A stretch of 64,000 nt of DNA from Axinella damicornis. Its lineage: Eukaryota; Porifera; Demospongiae; Axinellida; Axinellidae. Location of the stretch: contig OZ007509.1 in assembly GCA_963931865.1 (NCBI GenBank), positions 16,026,627 to 16,090,626 of the forward strand, read 5' to 3'. This document shows positions 26,019-39,500 of this stretch, in pieces. Made by a program: the position numbers and the translations under genes. Every line of letters begins with the position of its first letter. The stretch's first letter is position 1. Under the pieces are notes generated by a model, which was not told the origin of the DNA, ran no database searches, and saw only the letters and a program-made list of their open reading frames with translations.

Positions 26019-27299
26019 CAGTATACTCGCATACTGACTCCAACTATTAGCTACTCAACATTTATATGCAGTCAACTCACTATGCTTGCAGCCAGATCAC
26101 TCATCTAGACTAAATACAGTAAACTGATCCTATCAGATAGTATGCAGTTTCATTAGCTAGGCAACTCAACAGAATTGAATCATTTGCATCATATCGTATC
26201 TATCATGTCAGCTGCATGTAGGGCCTGGGAACGAGGCTACATGTTACCTATACACAGTCGCTGCTATAATTATGCAGTAATACCTACTCAAAACATGTTT
26301 ATTGTTAGTTGTGCAGCCAAATCATATCAAATTCACACCATGTTACCTATACACAGTCGCTGCTATAATTATGCAGTATTTTATACCAACTCAAATCATG
26401 TTATTGTTAGTTGTGCAGTCAAATCATATCAGCCAAATCAAATCCTATTTATGCACTAACTCAAAAACATTGCTATCAAATCACTCATAGTTAAAACACT
26501 ATACAGCATCATTGTCAACTTCATTCCACAAGAGAGTGAGGTTAAGTCCTGCAGTTGTTGTTTTGCAATGGCTGCTTCATATGCAGCTCGTTCCCAGGCC
26601 TTCTCACTCCAGTGTTTGTTGCTTGCAGTACTACGCGTAAGCGACAAACGCTGCATGGGGTGAGGGAACGAGGCTACAGCTATAGCTGCTCCGGCAGTGC
26701 TGGTCTGCATGGCAACGAGGCCACACCCATTGCAACTGAATCACTACCATGCTGAATGCGGCCTTCAGATTGGCCAAACATCTATTTCTGTATGGAAGCT
26801 AGTGTGTGGAATGTTACCACACATAATTACTGCAGTTTTCGTGAACCTTGCAAAGTGGAGACGGTAAATGAAAAAGTTGCACAATAATTCAATCAGCGAA
26901 TTTGCATGCTGAGTGCATGAAACTATTCTATATATATCACTGAGAGCAGCGACCAAACTGCATAGCTAGCCGCAACGTACCACAAGCATATATCCTGCAG
27001 CCACTTGGTGACAACACACTGGCTACAGTTGTTTGATAGCCTTGATCCCAGGCTTCCAACTGTGCCAGTCATGGCACATGAACAGGGGGGAGCCTGCTAG
27101 TAATTTGATGTACATGGTTGTACATATATATACCATTGGTAAATCAACTGCCACATGGTGATATCTATGATGTAATTAGTTATACACGAAGTTCTGATTT
27201 TAAATAACGAACATCAATAAACAAAAATGTTGACAAAGTGACATTACGTATGGCTGATACAGAAAGATCCATGGTGATATAATATTATACCAATCTTAG
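26019..27299. other. convergent intergenic region
   Basis: Lies between the stop codons of the ARM-Schlafen gene and ATG4. It contains a tandem duplication of about 95 bases (26240-26338 and 26339-26431, both starting ATGTTACCTATACACAGTCG) and a fold-back at 26586-26676. No gene seen. Confidence 0.55.
26586..26676. repeat. fold-back element, CCTCGTTCCCAGG family
   Basis: Arms GCTCGTTCCCAGGCC and GAGGGAACGAGGC flank an inner TTTGTTGCTTGCAG/CGTAAGCGACAAA stem. Confidence 0.75.
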
Positions 27300-30200
27300 T
27301 TAGTGCTGTGGTAGAGGCCACTCAATAATCTCAAAGCCGCCATCTGAGTCACTCTCACCTTCCTCAGGGTTCAGAAGATAAAATGCTGTTGAGAGAATCA
27401 ATTACAGCTTGTGACAGAGTGATAGGGAAACTAGTTGACCTGGCTAACCTCGAGTGTTCACTGGCCTTCAGTCAATTAATTAAGATCACATATGCAGACA
27501 GTTCCCAGGCCTACCCCGTTTTTTTCTGTTCTTCAGTTTGCATTGACGGATGCGGAAGAGCGGCGAGCCGCTCTTCGCCGCTCTTCCACATCTGTGTAGT
27601 ATTGTCCACGCAAACTGAATAACAGAAAGAACGGGGTAGGCCTGGGAACGAGGCTAGCATGACAGTGCAGCAGTATTGAAAGATTGTCAGTGCAGCCTTG
27701 CATGCAGATCTGTGTGCATGTCTTAAATCTCTATTTACCTCTTGGTACTGTTACCTAAAACTCTGGTATAATATACAGCTTGTGACAGAGTAACTAGTAT
27801 GTATAATGACAAGCTGTGTAATGACAGTAGTATAATGTAAACTCTTCTCTGACCAGTCAGCCAGTTTTGAGGCCAAGCGTCTTTGTTTGTGTAATACAAA
27901 ATGCAGTGTGTGTGCATAGCCATGTGAAGTGTGGGCAGCAAAGGTGCTTATACTGAATTGTCGTGTGACCCCAATATAGATAAATCAAATTGACTGAAGG
28001 TCATGTGACTATACATAATGAGTGATGCACATCACTCTCTAGATCTAATTAGACAGTGTGCATGAGATTGCATATAGGTACCTCTCAATAGAGGACACAT
28101 TGGGAATGGGGACAATATAAATTTCACATGTTTTGTCTTTGTAGAGAGGTTGTCCTCTTCTAGGAGGTTCAAAATGCTATAGGGAAACCAATCATCTGGG
28201 ACATTGAAATCGTCCATTGTAGAGAGGTCTATTATGTTATTGTGTCCCTATTTCAGAGGGTCTACCACTGGAGGTTTTACTTATAGCCTCATTCCCAGGA
28301 CGCGGCCTGGGAACAAAGCTAGGTTTTTATTGTACTTTGTGAAGGATGTTTGTGTACTCACGCTCTGCAACACTGTGCAGGGGGCTTCCGAGTGGGGCCC
28401 AGTAGGCTGGTCTTGTCTCCGTCAGATCAAACATGTTATATTGCCTCTTACAGAGCACATCCTGGTGTAGAGAAATAGCGAGGTCAAAGTTTACTGGTAT
28501 AGGAACATACACCACTGAGACTGATAAAAAAAACAAACATTTCTCTACAATGTACATGTGCAAGCTAAAAATAGTAACGGGACTACAGTAGGCAATTTTT
28601 AATCTTTTGTTGGTCGTTTCATGCTCCTTCCCTTCCTTCCGCTCTACATCATTATGTGCTCCTGGTGGAAGTTAATTGACAGGCCTTCTTTCATATTTTC
28701 TCTGAGCTTCTTGTACTGGGAATACCACAGAACTGTCTGTATACAGACTTGCATTACACCAAGTTACTCTGCATGCTTTGCTTAGCAATCCAAACACTGA
28801 CAGATGAACACTCACCTTCCTTAATCTCTGACACAAGTCATCAAAGTCATTCTCATCCTTACAGTAGAACCCCTGGGAAAACAGGAGTGAAGAGTAACAG
28901 CTGTAAATTAACATCAGTCAATGTTCAAAGTTTCCAGACAAAGTAACTCCGGTCTTCTTTTCCTAAACGCAGCTGCTTACAAGTGCAATGGACGGGTCCA
29001 GTTCCTCAACCCGCATTCTGTCGGGTTGGGAGCAATGGTAGGTGGAGTCAGGGATGTGGGCGGGGCCCTTTGAAACCATAGGTTGAGTTGTGTGGGGGTC
29101 GAGGTAGATCAGATAGTCATCTAAAAGTGGGAGAGAGAGGCAAAGAGGTGAGTGGCGACATCTGAAACAATATGCTCATCCTTGATACTCTACTAGGCCA
29201 ACCTAGCCACACCACCAAACAGCTAAACCAATGCTTGGTGCCACCAGAGATGCTTGCAATCCAGGAAGCCCATCTTCATCTCTGCACTCCAGTGAAATCA
29301 ATCAAGCTCCTGCAAACGGAGCTGCATATGTCGATTCGCAACAAGGTGGCATTGATCGTTAACTTCAACGGCAAGTTTGGTCAGCTCTTTTCAACTGCAA
29401 GTTTGCTCAGTTCTACCAGCCAAATAAGGAACTAGAGGTGCGTACCCCGTGCGCTACTTTGATTTGATACAGGTAGGCCTACTGCCGATTATTCATACAG
29501 CATGCACGATGAGCTAGCTAGGCCTACCAATTTACAGTGATGTCAGCATGCAGAATGAGATACCGTAAGTTGTGCAGTAATGTTAGAAACAAGGTGTGGT
29601 CAAGTTGTATAAATCAGAAGCATGACTTTCACACAGCTTTTCTCAGCCTCTCGAGTGGATCTCCGGTCTGTGAGTTATGCAGACGCTAGTATTTTCTGAA
29701 TTCTGACACTTCTATTCTGAACTAAGCCTTCAACAAGGCCTTCACTGCTCAAACTGTTTGGACAGACTGACAGACGGACAGACAAACCGATCACTCTACC
29801 CCTGCTGCGCATGCGCACAGGGTAAATATGTGTCCCAGGTGCTGAACATTGCCTCCTCTAGGCCCTTGTTAGCCACAACAGTGGTAAACTCCTCAGGAGG
29901 TGGAGGAGAGAGCCCAGGTCCAGGGGGTACCACGACACCTACCGTGGTAACCAATGAAGTAGAGTGCATGCCGAGGCCTCCCGCCAATGATCCCAACGGA
30001 CTGGGGTAAAGTGAGGCAGGCCTGGGGGAGGAGAGAGGGTAAGAGAGGAAGGTCACACATGTACTGAACACCCATACCACTTCAATTGCAAATCGGAGTT
30101 CTGTACATGGTCACCAACTGATACAAGAAGTGCCATTGCCATAGCAACAAATAATGTTTTGGGGGGTCTACTGCAGTATTTAAATCACCTTGAGGGCTCT

Positions 30201-33200
30201 AGTGTACTCAGTATTGAACTTCTCCTGTCCGAGCCGAAGTGGGATGAAGAGTAGGAGGGAGCGGAAAGGATTACTACCAACGGCCAACATCTCCTCATCC
30301 TCCTTCCCCAGATCCCCTCTACTGCACTCCTCCCTCGCAAAGTCTCTCATGCTCAATTTCATGTAGTCAACAGACTCTGACACTTGCGATGTACAGGCAG
30401 TCGTGTGTGCTGACATCATGCTGCTGTCAATGCTCTTCGGTGCGCTCCCAACTCGCTCTCGAAGCTCCCTCACCAAAGCTGCATTCGGGCCAGGTTTGTT
30501 GGCAGCAAAGCTACGACTGTGATGTCTGTTGTTGCTGGGCTCTTCTGAGACTGACAGCTGCGTGGTGACCTTGATGGGTCGCAGAACTTCATGGCGCTCA
30601 CGGCACAGAGACTCTGAGAGGGAGCGGGGAGTAAAATACATAGCCGGACAATAATGGACCTGCATGACCATGGAGGACTGGAACATAATAACGGTGCCTG
30701 CCTATCAATTTGGACATTTTGGGGACAACATTCATAGTTATGAATGCCTAGATTAAGCAGTTAAGACTAGCCAAGTCTCAAGTCTGAAATGCAACTAGTC
30801 CAAACTGAATCTACTTCCATGTATGCTACAATCGCATGCACACTGTTATGTATGTGACTCGTTGTTTAGTAAAGCCACATTTCATTTTAGTCATTAAAAA
30901 TTTTAAGTCTGGGTATTACACTCACGGTAGGGGAAAACTTTGAAGTAATTTTTACTGGCTCAGACGTATACCAAGTCTCACCAAGGTTGCCGAGTTTGAG
31001 GATCATATCAATCCAGCACGGCCGCCATTGCAAATGCCCATGCAATTAACTATGTGCATTAATCCATGAGGTGAGAGTGAAGCAAGGCTAAAGGGATCAT
31101 TCTGAAAAGTGAGTCAGGCTAGCCTCGTTCCTAGGCCTCCACGCCCAGCTTTTGTACTGCTACAAAAGCAGCTGGGCGTGGAGGCCTGGGAATGAAGCTA
31201 AGTTAGGCCAGTTGCTTGAGCTGCATGCAAAACTACTAAGTTCAGATCTCTAACAGCTACTATATAATTTATGTCTATACATATTCATCACACAGTGATT
31301 ACAACTGTTACATAAACTGTGACCATAGTGGTTGGACACACTACAGTGTCACATGACTCACTGATGTCTTCAATGACCACAACCATATCCAGGGCAACGT
31401 GCACAGCCAGCTGGCTCCAATTATCATGTGCTGACAACTTCCTACACATATCAATGATGAAATAGCTAATACCACACATTGAACATAATGTAACTGATGA
31501 CATCATTACAAAGTCTGCTCCAACTGTCACCTTTTGTACGCAATAGGTCAATGATGTAACAGTTCATAAATTGATGCAATCATTAACATCTCACTTGATG
31601 GCCTGCGCAACGTTGTTCGGTCCAAACCACTGTCCAACCTGCCTCCCAAAATCTGCTCCCTGTGATGCTGGTGAAGAGAAGAAACAGAATTGTCTCCTCA
31701 AAGTTCATTTGAGCATTGCACAGCTAGTCGGTGGCCATAGCAACTGCCTACAGCATCCAAAATAGCAGGATGCTGAGGCCATTGTGGATGCTGAGGTCCA
31801 GAGGCTGCCTGGTAGTCTGCTTGAGTCTCTAGTTTATAAATAGAACATAGAGTCCACAGAGTCCACAATGAGTGCACTGAGCTGTGACTGCTTACCTATA
31901 CGGAGTTAGTACTGCTCACCTATCATCTGTATGGAGTTAGTACTGCCTACCTATCATCAAGCTCCCCTGCCCCCCGGCCCTATATCTCCACCCCTGTCAA
32001 CAGTATGGAGTTAGTACTGCTTACCTATCATCTGCAGAGTTAGTACTGCTTACCTATCATCTGTATGGAGTAGTCGCTATCCCTTACATCCAAAAACTTA
32101 TGCAAAATCTGGCAAAAGCAAGGACAGCAAAGAGTATGATACTGAAACATAAACATACAACTTCCTATCACAAGGTACCTTCATATACGTTGCGTCATCT
32201 TGTTTTGGTTTCCATCTCCAATCTGAGGGTATGATCACAATTGTTGGGGATTGAATCACAATTACAGGGGAGTTTAGAGCTCAACATCTTGCACAAACAT
32301 GCAGGCAGCAATGTCAGCATAGTTTACACTGCATGTTGCGTACTGCGTGGATGGTCTATAATCTATATGTACAACAGATGGTTACGTCTAGCATAGATAG
32401 CACAGTTGTTTCTTTTATATATCCACTAGGGCATCAGTACACGAGCTTGCTCATGGTTGCTCCCAACATGATTAAATTATCACTAATATATAATTTAAAG
32501 GAACTGGTATTGTCTATGGTCTTTGCATTACAAGTAGCTTCGCTTGCTTAGCTCCCTTCAGCTACTGCCTCCTCATTCGTCTACATGAGCAGTCCGACGC
32601 TGGGCAGATCTCTAGGCCTGATGGACTCTTACATCCTTTTGTGTTAGCAGAGCATGGCGCATGACAGTTCTCACTTCAGACATAGACATGCCTCAGAGGT
32701 CTTGCCTCCCTCACTACGTCTGCGTGAGTCTAGCGTAGCTCCTTACTGATGCACAACAGCTTTGCACTGAGTCTAGAGATTTTGGCAATACATTAGTAAA
32801 TATGAAGGTTGCACACATCACTAATCTAGTTACACACAGACACTTAAAATCTTGATAAAGCCTCTGAAGGTATATTCACAATAGCTGTAAATTGGTACAA
32901 TTGTCACCACTTCTCAATATGTGGTCACTGAATGAGTGACAATAAGCAAGGAGAGGGGAAGGGCAGAGGGGGGAGAGGAGAAAGGGAGAGGAGGGAAGGT
33001 TGTACCTCGACCCAAGTGATGACAAATAAGTGTCTGTGCCAGGAGCATTTGCCCACAGCGCAGAGTACACCCCCACCCAGCATCACTGGTGTAACTCGTA
33101 CCACCTGCAAGATTTGCCATGCTGTAAAATCAGTCCTGAAAGGTAGCATATTGATAGACATACTTATGGCTCTAAAGTTTTTCCTGTAAGTGCACCAGAT

Positions 33201-33417
33201 TCTGCTGCGAATATCATCAGTCATGGCAGCCTTTTCTGAGGAAGGGAGATACGCATTATCAAAGAGCAAGGTTTCATCATCAATCAATATGTTCCTACTC
33301 ACCATCTGGGAGTTTGTACTTCTTCCCCAACACCCAGACAGTCCCCCTGAGGGGAGGAGGGGCGATCTCGGGAAAGGCTCGTGCCTCAATCAAGGCATCG
33401 TATGCCATGGCGTCCAT
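27300..33417 (-). CDS. ATG4: ATG4 autophagy cysteine protease (ATG4A/B type)
   Basis: Minus-strand exons 33417-33303, 33235-33164, 33104-33006, 32222-32179, 32108-32054, 31667-31595, 31441-31362, 30613-30189, 30021-29943, 29120-28981, 28872-28816, 28461-28358, and a terminal exon about 27362-27300. Phases close through exon 12; the last junction does not, so one small exon is missing. ATG4 trims Atg8/LC3 precursors and delipidates LC3-PE. The catalytic Cys is residue 75 in [14 protein letters not shown] (human ATG4B Cys74). The Asp/His pair is in YLDPHTTQ, and [22 protein letters not shown] and VGIIGG are conserved. The C-terminus [12 protein letters not shown] keeps a LIR-like F-E-I-I matching the ATG4B C-terminal LIR. 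Exon 8 carries a long Ser-rich insertion (about residues 205-315). The gene shares a 253-base promoter interval with NUFIP1. Confidence 0.94.
27501..27657. repeat. fold-back element, CCTCGTTCCCAGG family, long arms
   Basis: GTTCCCAGGCCTACCCCGTT on the left is matched by an inverted copy ending GGCCTGGGAACGAGG; the centre holds GGAAGAGCGGCGAG/CTCTTCGCCGCTCTTCC. Intronic in ATG4, inside the unresolved region before the last exon. Confidence 0.8.
29436..29822 (+). repeat. dispersed repeat of about 390 bases, copy 1
   Basis: Shares long near-identical blocks with 59715-60110, for example GAGTGGATCTC, GCTAGTATTTTCTGAATTCT and CTGAACTAAGCCTTCAACAA. The tail CAGACAAACCGATCACTCTA also resembles 41015-41090. 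No coding potential; ends with GCATGCGCACAGGGTAA. In ATG4 intron 9, just before exon 9 coordinates. Confidence 0.8.
31119..31200. repeat. fold-back element, CCTCGTTCCCAGG family
   Basis: Arms CTAGCCTCGTTCCTAGGCCT and its inverse, with inner CACGCCCAGCTTTTG/CAAAAGCAGCTGGGCGTG stem. In ATG4 intron 7. Confidence 0.85.
31890..32083 (-). repeat. minisatellite built from the ATG4 exon 5 end and its splice donor
   Basis: About five copies of a 31-base unit. In the minus orientation each carries CAGATGATAG|GTAAGCAG, that is the last codons of ATG4 exon 5 plus its GT donor and the first intron bases. One unit is truncated and one is interrupted by a C-rich insertion (31968-32003). The true exon 5 donor (32054/32053) is the upstream-most copy. 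Confidence 0.85.
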
Positions 33418-33670
33418 AGTAGCTAGCTATGTAGCTGTGTGACCTTAGACTGACATGGACTGACAGAGCCTAGCCTGGACTTCAATGCTGGAACATTTTA
33501 ATTTTTCATTATGTTAACGCATTATTAGAATAGACTATATTGAGAGGTGAGATCAGAGCGCACGTGTAACCTAGTGCCGGACTCGGCGTCTGTTGACTCC
33601 GAGGCACGGTGATAGTTATTGCCCTTGGTTGCTTTAGCTGCACAGTTGAAGGAGGTGGTAAGTTAACAGT
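33418..33670. promoter_or_regulatory. putative bidirectional promoter, ATG4/NUFIP1
   Basis: 253 bases between divergent start codons. Contains TGACATGGACTGACA and a GC-richer patch at about 33560-33605; no TATA box. Inference from spacing. Confidence 0.65.
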
Positions 33671-36482
33671 ATGAGCTCTCAGTGGGGAGCCTATGGGAGC
33701 GCAAGTGCTGGATTGAATCCTGGCGCGTGGGGATCGCGCGCGCCGCCTTTCCCAGTGACTGGCACCTGTCCGACTGTAGCTTGGTCGGGGGAGCTACATG
33801 GACTACAGCCTCAAATGCCACGGCTTTCATGCACTGTGTGGAACCCCCCTCCCCCCACAAACGTGGTCTGGAAGCCTTTTGAAAACCGGCGATATGTTGG
33901 TAACTTTGCACAGTGTAACAGCTACAGTGGTCCTGCTAGCAATGCTGCTACAGTCCATGGCCAGTCATTAGGGAGCAACTTCTCTGATAGCAACATGGCT
34001 GTTCAGGGAAATTACTACAACCCTGTGTCCATTCCACCTCCAACTGGATTCCACCAGGCCACGGGCAGAAATGAGTTTGCACCAATCAGCAGTTATCCAC
34101 ATAACCTTTCCGTACAGCCCCCTCCCCCTCCTCCTAATCTGCCTCCATTTTACAAGAGGGATCCTTTTGATGATCCGGTTGCCCAGCCACAGTCCCCATT
34201 TTACAAGAGGGACTCCTTTGGCGACCCTGTTCCCCAGCCACTGTCCCAGCGAAGGGAGTTTATGGGAGAACCATGGAAGAGAAAGAGGGGGAGAAAGAAG
34301 AGAGGGAGGAACAAGGTACATGTATAGTAACAGAAAAAATTGCTACCGTGGCAACCAGAATTACTAGATCTATATACGTAGGTATCAGTCAAGTTACCAT
34401 GGCTACCTGCAGACATACTTTACTATATGGATGTTGTTACTCTTAATTAGGAGTTTGGTTGTGGTGGTGGTGTGAGTGTCGGTGATGGTGTGGGTGTGGA
34501 TGGTGGCGATGGTTGCGGTGGTTTGGCTGCTCAGTTTGTGTGTGAACCGTGCTCCAAAGAGTACAAGACGGTGGAAACATATCGTGCACACGTCAGTGCC
34601 CACAGGAAGGTATGCCCCTGCATGTAATGAAACATAGGCCATTATGGTCTCGGAACTAGACCCTTCACACGAGGAGGAGGAAGGGTCTGGGCACGTGCCT
34701 ACATTCGAGTTGTCCTGATACAAATTAAGTGTGGCCCCGTGCGAAGGGTCTGGTTCCAAGACTAAGGCCATTAATGTAACCTCATTCCCAGGCTGCTTCA
34801 CATGACTTGTGCCTCCTCTCTCTCTCACATGCCACATACAGTGTACAACTTGTGATTTCATGGCGGTTCCAAGAGTGTTGAAGGAACATGAGCTGGTATT
34901 AAATTTATCATGTTAGCTGTATAGTCTATGGTGTTGAGTGTGGAGGTGCTATTACCAACCTTTGACATACAGTCATAGCTATGGGTCTGTAATGTGCTGG
35001 AGCACTCGTCACTGATGATGTCATAACGTAGGTTGGGGTGCTGTTTGTACTTGACTTGATATGCTTTGTGAAGATTCAGTGTGGAACGTATGAGCCACCT
35101 TGATTGATTTCGACATAGAGCATGTGGTCCGTGGAAAGGCGAAGGAAGTTAACTAGAAGTCCAAAATGTCTTTGCACACGCCTCACTTCCCACCAGGCAT
35201 TTTCTGCATAATACACGCATGGTCTAGTATGTATATTAGGTGTCACCATTACTCCTGCCAGTCAAAGCAAGCAACTTCTGACTTACATGTGATATTCGCT
35301 CACATGCGTGTGACTGATATTGGACCTGTTTTTAATACTCCCAGATGCATATCTTGCCCCCCGAGCTCAATTTTACCAGTGCTGAGGATATCAGAAGCTG
35401 GAGGGAGAAGAGAAGGAAGTAAGCCTTGTGTGGAGTTGTCTAGGAAAGGCTGAACCTTTAGAGGTGCATGTGTCTTCTCAGAAGAGCAGTCAGACCTGTT
35501 CCTCTAAGGTCATCTTGGTGCTAAGGTTTCTAACCTTTGGCTAGGTCTTCTTGAGGGACTTGTTTATTCTGGGACAAGACAAGGTGGAGACAACTGTTCC
35601 TTGCTGGCTGTTATGATGGCAGTGTGTTTTGCGACCCAAGCCTCAAGGGGTGCTTGATGCTGGTATCCCTGTGGTTGCTGCTTCCCTGACTATTGGCAGC
35701 CAGCCTTTTAGTTGAGGCTTTTCATAGCGTCAACATGCAGTGCTTTTTGCTTTATAATCTGGTGGCCTGCTGCATTGGCAGTGCAGTGCTGTTGTCTAAC
35801 TAGGGGACCGACAGGGAAGAGAGATCGATCTTGTTGTTGCATTACCCTCTGTGATCACATCTGTATGTATATATAGGCAGGCATCTCCTGTTTCTCTTAA
35901 CCTCTATAATAGGTTGCTCTATGTGGCAACCACCTCCCTATGAGGGTCACCTTGTTGAGTCCCACTGTGATGCCAAGTGGACCCCTGCAATATAGCCACC
36001 TCTTGCAGGCAACAAAATGTTGGCCCTTGGTGCATGACCACTGTGTAGAGGTTCCACTGCATGGTCTAGGGCTTTCCTGTTTTGCTCTGATAAATCATTG
36101 TCTCTTCTGAACCCTCCACAGGAATTACCCAACCACGGCCAATGTCACCAAGAAGAGAAGGTTGGAAGCTGACAAGCAGGCTCGTGGGGAGGTGGTGGAG
36201 ACCCCCCTATACAAGTAAGTGGAAATATAACAAGTGGTTGACCTTGTACATTATAGTTCTAAGCACCACGAGGCATGGCCAGTGGCGCCAATCTCACAGA
36301 GTGCTGTAGAATGAAGTTGGTGATGTTATAGGTGCTGAACATCTGATTCAATGGATATATATGAATTATAGTTCTGTACACGGTAGAGCTTGTTTGTGGA
36401 AGGGGTAACTGCAAACTAAGCTACCTCGTTGCTACATGTAGGTATGTTTGCCACCTGATTGGCGAGGATGTGCCAGCGTCTG

Positions 36483-36519
<37 letters not shown>

Positions 36520-39500
36520 GTGGAGGGGAGGGAGAGGAGGGAGGAATCCAAGACTCACACAATCCCAGCAACGACTAGGGCAACAACAACCGTTGAGATC
36601 CCAACAGGACGGTAGCAATGAAGGTTTGTGCAAACTGGTACTTCTCCTGTCTGAACCAGATAGCCCGAGTTTCTTGTGCACCACACGCACCTCATAACTC
36701 ACACCACACACAGTCACAACTCACACCACACACAGTCACAACTCACACCACACACAGTCACAACTCACACTGTCAACATTCATAACTCCAGGTGGAGGGA
36801 TGGACAGCTCCCAGGGTGGAGGTCCCGACCTCGCTGCAGTGGAGGGGGAGGGGAGACAAAATGGCACTCCCTCACTAGATCTAGCATCCAATGAAGATTG
36901 TGGTGATGCTGGCGATTCCTTGGAGTCCCAGTGTATTGAAGTTCCCGACTTGGAGAGAGGGTCCGGAGAGAACCTTCTGGGGGCGATCATGGCTGATGTG
37001 TCGTCCACGCAGCCCCCCTGGCAGTCAGCCAGGAACAGGAGGAAGAGGTGGAAGAAGCCAAGGCGGAGGATACAGCAGAAGCCGAAGTCGAAAGATGTGA
37101 GCGTAAAAATAATAAATCAGCTTTCTATTAGATTGCATTTCAATAGCTTGTATTGGATTACAAGCCTATTGTATTGAGCTTGACCATTCTCCCTCTGCAC
37201 AGGAGGTTGTATATATCAAGCTAGACCATTCTACATTTGCTCCACTCAGGATAAGCCTTGCCTTACTGTTTATCACATGAAAGTTGTCCAACCTGGCGTT
37301 TGGAAAACAAGAATGAAGCTATCAGTTTGATGTAGCTAGTGTACCGGGTTCTTCATTCTTCTGTAGTGGGAAGCCTAAGAACAAACCTAATTCTGTTTGT
37401 CACTAAATGTTTGATCACTGGACATCCTATGCATGTGGCACCCTATGCATGTGGCACCCTATGCATGTTGATCACTAGTCATCCTAGTTTGATCACTGGG
37501 TATCCTAGTTTGATCATTGGGCATCCTAGTTCGATCATTGAGTTTGATCACTAGACATACTAGTTTGTGTACTGGTATCCTAGATTGATAACTGGACATC
37601 CTACTTTGATCATCTGATGGTCCTATTTTAATCACTAAAATGGATCACTGGACATCCTATGCATGTGGCACCCTATGCATGTTGATCACTAGTCATCCTA
37701 GTTTGATCACTGGGTATCCTAGTTTGATCATTGGGCATCCTAGTTTGATCATTGAGTTTGATCACTAGACATACTAGTTTGTGTACTGGTATCCTAGATT
37801 GATAATCCTACTTTGATCATCTGATGGTCCTATTTAATCACTAAAATGGATCACTGGACATCCTATGCATGTGGCACCCTATGCATGTTGATCCTAGTTT
37901 GAATCCTAGTTTGATCACTGGGTATCCTAGTTTGATCACTGGGTATCCTAGTTTGATCATTGAGTTTGATCACTGGACATCCTAGTTTGATTATTGTGTA
38001 CTGGTATCCTACTTTGATCGTCTGCATGGATGGTCAGTCCCATTTTTGATCACTGGATGGTCTTCTAGTTTAATCATCCTAGTTTGATCACTATATCCAG
38101 TTTTGATCACGAGATATTTTTTGCAGAGATGGGTGGTACTGAGTGAGGTGGGAGAGAGAAAGCCAACTCTGCTGGAGAAGGTGAGCATGCTGATTATCTT
38201 TGTGATATGGCTATATAGAATATAAACCGAAGGTGGATGTGAAACGCTTCCGTTTATTCGATATTGCGTGAAACACTCATTGCAGCGGGTGTAACGGTTA
38301 GTTTATGGAAGTTTGCTGGTCCGCTCCGTTCTTTCGTGGGGAAAGGGGCGAGTTACCACTGTAAAACTAAGACACAGCGGTTGCTTAGTGTACTTGGTCG
38401 TAGCTGCTCGTTCATAATCCAGCTGCATAGCAGCTACTGGGTAGAAATGTCCAACGAACCTTGACCGTGCTCAAAGGTGCTCCAGTTGGCCAGTGGACTG
38501 GCAGTTCTCCATATAATAGTCCGATATACCCTGATTGTTTCAATGAATTTCCGTGTACTCTGTGCGGATGCATACCGTTTCACATCCACCTCCGGTTTAT
38601 ATTATCTATGATAGAACATGCAGATACAGCTCCTGTAGTAAGAATATTCTCTTGTGCAAGAGCAATGTAAACCAAGCTTAAAGTTACATACTCGTGTGCC
38701 TGCCATACGAAGTGTATTGGAAGTGCATGCTGGATTTTGCAAAAATAAAATTGAATTAGACCTGGTCAACGGCATTAAAATAGTCATCAAAGGCATGATG
38801 GAAACTTCTTTTGATAGCTTAGTCCTTGGCAAAGTTATCTGCTGTCTCGCTTGAACTGACCTGCTTCATGCACTTCCAGTACACTTCGTATGGTGCACGG
38901 AGTATCCCATAACTTTTAGCAATTTTGTAGAAATCCTCTTGGAGAGCTCTCTTTAGTTATTTGACATGCTTACATGTTCAGCACCACTATTTATGTAAGA
39001 TGAATAGGGAATCGAGTAAGCATTATCTTGTCCTGTCTGCTGGCGTGTTGTTTGTAGCTCCTTGCTCCCGAGATACGCAAAGAACAAAATGCCGTTCTGC
39101 AGTGCATACGTCACACAGTGCAAGAGAACTTCTTCATGCCTCCCATAACTGGCAGCAGGAACGAACAACGTAGCCAAGATGGAGACACGTCCAACAGCGA
39201 AGAAAGGGAACAGGAAGATGAGGAGCAGGGAGATGGGCAGACTTCGGAGGCTGCTCCAGTTGATGTTCCATTCAGGATCAAGGTGGAAGACAGTGTACTA
39301 GGGGAAGAGAAAGGTGGCAGGTTGCTGAGCAGGGACAGAAGTGATGATTATGAAACTGAACTGGGGGAAGAGAGAGAGGGAAGTGGCTGGTTGCTGAGCA
39401 GGGATGGTCATGAAAGTGCACTGGGGGAAGAGAATGAGGGAGGTGGTTCGTTGCTGAGCAGGGACAGAAGTGATGATCATGAAAGTGCACTGGGGGGAGA

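Noticed and set aside
28032..28217. Frame starting [14 protein letters not shown] as the missing penultimate ATG4 exon
   Set aside because: No acceptor gives the required phase, and the peptide does not resemble the ATG4 C-terminal region.
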